Positions 59,579 to 64,000 of a stretch of DNA of 64,000 nucleotides are shown here, piece after piece. The notes under the pieces were generated by a model, which saw only the letters and a program-made list of their open reading frames with translations, was not told the origin of the DNA and searched no databases. Position 1 is the first letter of the stretch, and each line of letters starts with the position of its first letter. The translations under genes were made by a program, and so were the position numbers. The DNA is from Vespula vulgaris (Eukaryota > Arthropoda > Insecta > Hymenoptera > Vespidae), in the NCBI RefSeq assembly GCF_905475345.1, contig NC_066587.1:4339070-4403069 (forward strand), read 5' to 3'.

Positions 59579-60805
59579 CTCTCGGGTGGGACCCTTGGGA
59601 GGGGCCCTCGGGTGTGGGCCTTAGGCGGGTTTCGTTCATTTACTAAAGAAAAATCGAATTCAATTATGATATTCTGATTTTTGTCGACTGAACCGATCTT
59701 CGAGATACACACCCATCGTTCGGAATTCTTTTTTCCTTTTTCTGTTTCTCTTTTCTTTTCCTATTTTCTTTATATCTCTTTCTCATTCTGTTTCATACAT
59801 TTTCTGTTTCAGCTTAGATCATCGAGGGACCGATCATCGAGGGACCGATCATCGTGAAATTAAATTTTTACAGGGAAGTTTTTGCATATAATTTTATATT
59901 TAATTTTTGTTCTTATATTTAATTTCTATTATACTTTTAATTTTTGCTGTTTTGTATTTAACTTTTATTAAGTTTTTAATTTTTGTTTTTATATTTTAGA
60001 TTTATTAACTTTTCAATTTTTGCTCTTACATTTAATTTTTATTATCTTTTTAATATTTGCTTTTATATTTAATTTTTATTATCTTTTTAATTTTGGATCT
60101 TATATTTAGCACTACTATTATTTTTTTTCTGTTTCAGATTAGGTGACCGAGGGACGGATCATCGTGGGATCTTTACACGGAAGTTAATGGAACCTCTCTG
60201 CATATAATTCTTATTATATGCAGGGAGGGTATGTCTCCTTGCTTCCGTACGCGAATGATAGGGAAAACACTCACGCGCGTGACGGCCGGCACGCGCGTGG
60301 GTGTTCGCGATCGCGAGATTTAGTCCTACCGAGGACTTCGTTTTGATCTTTGAAATAACGAATGATAGACACGACCGGTCGTGTCTCGAGATGTCTGAAG
60401 CCGACGGTGTGGACAGTGGAGCAATCTGTAAGCGGGGTTTTATACATCTCCAGTTTGCTGAGAAGCCCGAAGCTCCCGAAGCGGAAAGGCATCTCGGTTC
60501 GCGGATTTTAGAGTAGATTCCCCGTTAGCCCGTGGGTCCCAAAGTGCAGCAACCTCCACGCGGTGGGACCTGGGTCGGAAGTACTTGTGATACATCGGAA
60601 ACTCATAGACTGCAAGTATTACCGAGCGAATGGCTGCATTCTTCAAGATTTTTCCAAGATTTTCTCTATCAAATTCCAACTAAATTTCGAAGTACGTTCA
60701 ATTTACGTTCATTCGTACATCTTCCATATATTCTGCAATAAATGCGCTCTTTCATTTTTATTTATTCAAAAATATAATTTTATAATAATTAATTATTATA
60801 GTTTC
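59579..60805. repeat. Composite repeat unit U4
   Basis: Block A (59,579-59,632), B repeated (GATCATCGAGGGACC twice after 59,815), an AT-rich spacer of TTAATTTTT-like words, a second B (TTTCTGTTTCAG|ATTAGGTGACC at 60,128-60,150), C (60,160-60,350, hairpin arms 60,267-60,281 and 60,290-60,304), D (60,367-60,590, palindrome 60,367-60,386) and E (60,612-60,640). From about 59,700 to 60,560 it is nearly identical to 62,100-62,960 in U6. Confidence 0.8.
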
Positions 60806-61951
60806 TGTCGGGTGGGTCCCTTGGGATGGGCCCTTGGGCGTGGGCTTCTGTGCGGGTCTCCTTCCTTCAGTACCGAATAATCGAGCTGGATTTTCGTACT
60901 CTGGTTTTGCTCGGGTATGTCTTTTCTTTTCTTTTCTTTTCTTTTCTTTTCTTTTCCATGTCCATATTTTCTTTCTAATTTCATCTTTTTCACAGGGGCC
61001 TATGTTCTATTGCATCTTACGGATATTCTTTTCTTTCCTTTCTTTTCTGCTTCATCCTTCTCACGTGTGCGCACACTCTTGTTTTCTTCTCTTCTCATTT
61101 GCTTCTTCTCTTCTTCTCTTTCTCTTCTTCTCTTCTTCTCTTCTTCTCTTTCTCTTCTTCTCTTCTTCGCGAATCTCGATATATCCGCGCGGAATACGGG
61201 TAGGATAGGAAGAACACTTGCGCGTCTGTCGGCGGGCATAGGCGTGGTGTTCTCGGGCGCGATTAAAAGTCCTACGGTAATGGACTTCGTTTGATTGTTA
61301 AAACGAATAAATGACCGGTCGTGTGTCGGTTCGTGTGCTGCCGAGTAGTATGGTGTGCTATCCGTAAGCGTGGACTGACCCTCCTCCAGTTAGCCACCTG
61401 AATACTCGGTTGGTGCGTGGACGCCGCGAACGCGAATTTAGAGTAGAGTCACCGTTATTATAACACTCACGGGAGTGTTCGGGCGCGATTAAAAGTCCTA
61501 CCGGGGACTTCGTTTTATAGAACGCCGATTATTTGATCACGCCGGTCACGCGAATTATAGAGTAGAGCCCCCGTTAGCTCGTGGGTCCTCAGATGCAGCT
61601 ACCTCCACGCGGTGGGACCTGGGTCGGTAGTACTTGCGAAATATCGAAATTTATGTCTAAATAAAATGTAAAATCTATAATTAAATTATATATGTGATTA
61701 TATAACGCAAGTATTACCGGGCGAATGGCTGCATATTTCAATGTGTTTGCAAAATTCTCTCTTCTCTCTAGTTTCCATTAAACGTTAAACTAATAACATT
61801 TTAAGTTCTTAGTTCTATTTTTACAAATGAATAAATCGAATATATCAAAATTCTTAAATTATATTTTAAGAAAACGCACAGAAAACGTCTTTGACGAATT
61901 AATGTTCGCTGTCATTTTTATTATATTTTTATTTACTTTAATTAATTATTA
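60806..61951. repeat. Composite repeat unit U5 (rearranged)
   Basis: Block A (60,806-60,862) is followed by (CTTTT)n at 60,921-60,957 and a TCTTC-rich tract to 61,168. Two C-like parts follow (61,190-61,300 and 61,455-61,520, each with AAGTCCTAC...GGACTT) and a D that is deeply changed at its start but normal at its end (61,575-61,640). E is at 61,706-61,740. It looks like a partial internal duplication of C. The frames at 60,834-61,294 lie in simple repeats. Confidence 0.7.
60921..60957. repeat. (CTTTT)n microsatellite
   Basis: About seven perfect copies of CTTTT. A second pyrimidine-rich tract with TCTTC words follows at 61,078-61,168. Confidence 0.95.
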
Positions 61952-63215
61952 GTCTCGGGTGGGACCCTTGGGAGGGGCCCTCGGGTGTGGGCCTTAGGCG
62001 GGTTTCGTTCTATCACTATGGAAAAATCGGACTCACTTATGGTATTCTGATTTTCGTCGACTGATCCGGTCTTCGAGATACACACCCATCGTTCAGAATT
62101 ATAGTTTTCTCACGCGTACATAACAAATTTTCCCCTCTGTTTTCCTTTTTCTGTTTGTCTTCTCTTGTCCATTTTCTTTATATCTCTTTCTCATTCTGTT
62201 TCATACTTTTTCTGTTTCAGGTTAGATCATCGAGGGACCGATCATCGAGGGACCGATCATCGTGAAATTAAATTTTTACAGGGAAGTTTTTGCATATAAT
62301 TTTATATTTAATTTTTGTTCTTATATTTAATTTCTATTATACTTTTAATTTTTGCTGTTTTGTATTTAACTTTTATTAAGTTTTTAATTTTTGTTTTTAT
62401 ATTTTAGATTTATTAACTTTTCAATTTTTGCTCTTACATTTAATTTTTATTATCTTTTTAATATTTGCTTTTATATTTAATTTTTATTATCTTTTTAATT
62501 TTGGATCTTATATTTAGCACTACTATTATTTTTTTTCTGTTTCAGATTAGGTGATCGAGGGACGGATCATCGTGGGATCTTTACGCGGAAGTTAATGGAA
62601 CCTCTCTGCATATAATTCTTATTATATGCAGGGAGGGTATGTCTCCTTGCTTCCGTACGCGAATGATAGGGAAAACACTCACGCGCGTGACGGCCGGCAC
62701 GCGCGTGGGTGTTCGCGGACGCGATATTAAGTCCTGCCGAGGACTACGTTTTGATTTTGAAATCGAAGTATAGACACGACCGGTCGTGTCTCGAGATGTC
62801 TGAAGCCGACGGTGTGGACGGTGGAGCGATCTGTAAGCGGGGTTTTATACATCTCCAGTTTGCTGAGAAATCTGAAGCTCCCGAAGCGGAAAGGCATCTC
62901 GGTTCGCGGATTTTAGAGTAGATTCCCCGTTAGCCCGTGGGTCCCAAAGTGCAGCAACCTCCACGCGGTGGGACCTGGGTCGGTGATACTTGTAGATACA
63001 TCGAAATTTTATGGGATACAAGTATTACCGAGCAAATGACTGCATATTTCAAAGAATTTTCCAAAATCTTTTCTATGTAATTCCAAATTATATTTTACAT
63101 TATTTCTAACATCTTCGATACATTCAGCAATAAATTCACAGTCATTTCTATTCATTGAAACGCATAGCTATGTAATAGTTGAGACAATCATTCGAGATTA
63201 ATTATTTTAGCTTCT
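61952..63215. repeat. Composite repeat unit U6
   Basis: Block A (61,952-62,008), B (GTTAGATCATCGAGGGACC after TTTCTGTTTCAG at about 62,221), the same TTAATTTTT spacer as U4, a second B at about 62,545, C (62,570-62,760), D (62,772-62,994, palindrome 62,772-62,791) and E (63,017-63,050). The end stem reads CGGTGATACTTGTA and TACAAGTATTACCG, a changed but still pairing version of the U2 stem. Confidence 0.8.
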
Positions 63216-64000
63216 CTCGGGTGGGACCCTTGGGTGGGGCCCTCGGGTGTGGGCCTTAGGCGGGTTTCGTTCTCTTTCTAGGGATAAAATTAAACTCATT
63301 TATGGTACTTTGAATTTTGTCTAGTGAAATGATCTTCGAGATAATTATCCATTGTTCTGAGTTCTATCTTTCTTTTGGACATGATCCGTGTTTCTTTTCT
63401 TTTCTTTTCTTTTCCTCTTCTCTTTTTTCTTTTTTCTTTTCACTTATTCTTTTACTTTTTTCTGTTTCAGGTTAGACTATCGAGAGACCGATCATCGAGA
63501 GACCAATCATCGTGAAAATAAATTATTACAGGAAAGTTTTTGTATATTATTTTGCATATAATTTTAGCTTTTATATTTAATTTTTATTATCTTTTTAAAT
63601 TTTGCTGATATATTCATTTCTTTTTATATTCTTTCTCTGTTTCAGGTTAGATCATGGAAGGACCGATCATCGTGAAATTAATTTTTACAGGGAAGTTTTA
63701 ATTGCATATTTGTTTTTTTTATTTTATTTTATTTAATCATTAATTTATTTATTAATTATTAATATTATTATTTAATTGTATTTTGATTTTAAATGTATTT
63801 ATATATATAAATAGCTTTTTCCATATATTATTGCATATTATTTTTGCATATAATTATCTCTTTTTCTGTTTCAAGTTAGGTGATCGCTGGACCTATCATC
63901 GTGGGATTTTTACACGGAAGTTAAAGGAACCTCTCTGCATATAATCTTTATTATATGCAGGAAGGGTATGTCTCCTTGCTTCCGTACGCGAATAATAGGG
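63216..64000. repeat. Composite repeat unit U7, cut by the window end
   Basis: Block A (63,216-63,270), three B-like blocks (about 63,472, 63,645 and 63,875; AG then GTTAG-TCATCG/TGG) and the start of C (GCTTCCGTACGCGAATAATA, to 64,000). The B-spacer part resembles U2 (TAATTTATTTATTAATTATT, compare 55,480-55,510), so U7 is closer to U2 than to U4/U6. It continues beyond the window. Confidence 0.75.

Noticed and set aside
60834..61294. Overlapping Phe/Ser-rich frames of about 125 codons
   Set aside because: They run through (CTTTT)n and TCTTC tracts; composition alone keeps them open.

Overview
The window looks like AT-rich insect nuclear DNA, most likely from a hymenopteran. This rests on short-intron seven-transmembrane gustatory-receptor (GR) genes ending in the insect GR signature TYxxxxxQ, the insect-like KRI1 gene, and the base composition; the species cannot be named from the sequence. 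There are no bacterial features, CRISPR arrays, tRNA or rRNA genes that I could recognise.

Region 1 (1-37,590) is a head-to-tail array of 14 apparently intact GR genes, all on the + strand, each built from seven coding exons with intron phases 0-2-2-0-0-0. They fall into three types. T1 proteins begin MSxSxEFR or a close variant, T2 proteins begin MF+xKEFQR or similar (+ is R or K), and T3 proteins begin MRNLI and have a longer charged N-terminus. Genes and relics follow the order T1-T3-T2 again and again. The array therefore reads as eight copies of an ancestral three-gene cassette plus a final T1: T1 has 5 intact genes and 4 losses, T3 has 2 intact genes and 6 relics, T2 has 7 intact genes and 1 loss. 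Two splice peculiarities run through T1 and T2: intron 2 usually has a GC donor, and intron 4 has no AG at the place where the reading frame demands the acceptor. The receptors are presumably ligand-gated cation channels of taste neurons; their ligands cannot be read from the sequence.

Region 2 (37,590-42,660) holds about 1.7 kb of non-coding DNA and then a nine-exon gene on the - strand for KRI1, a nucleolar factor of small-subunit ribosome assembly. Its upstream region is only about 260 bp long and then meets satellite DNA.

Region 3 (42,661-51,930) is a 303-bp satellite, about 30.6 head-to-tail copies with very low divergence and traces of higher-order (multi-monomer) duplication.

Region 4 (51,930-64,000) is a second, quite different repeat territory. 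Seven irregular units recur every 1.15-1.4 kb. Each has a G-rich block, pyrimidine tracts followed by splice-acceptor-like sites, and a GC-rich core able to form several hairpins whose stems are kept by wobble or compensatory changes. A pair of diverged 1-1.5 kb blocks (R1 and R2), a 192-bp tandem repeat and a 54-bp minisatellite are interleaved with it. I see no convincing protein gene here. A repeatedly duplicated, spliced non-coding RNA or a structured non-autonomous element would both fit. The last unit runs off the window end.
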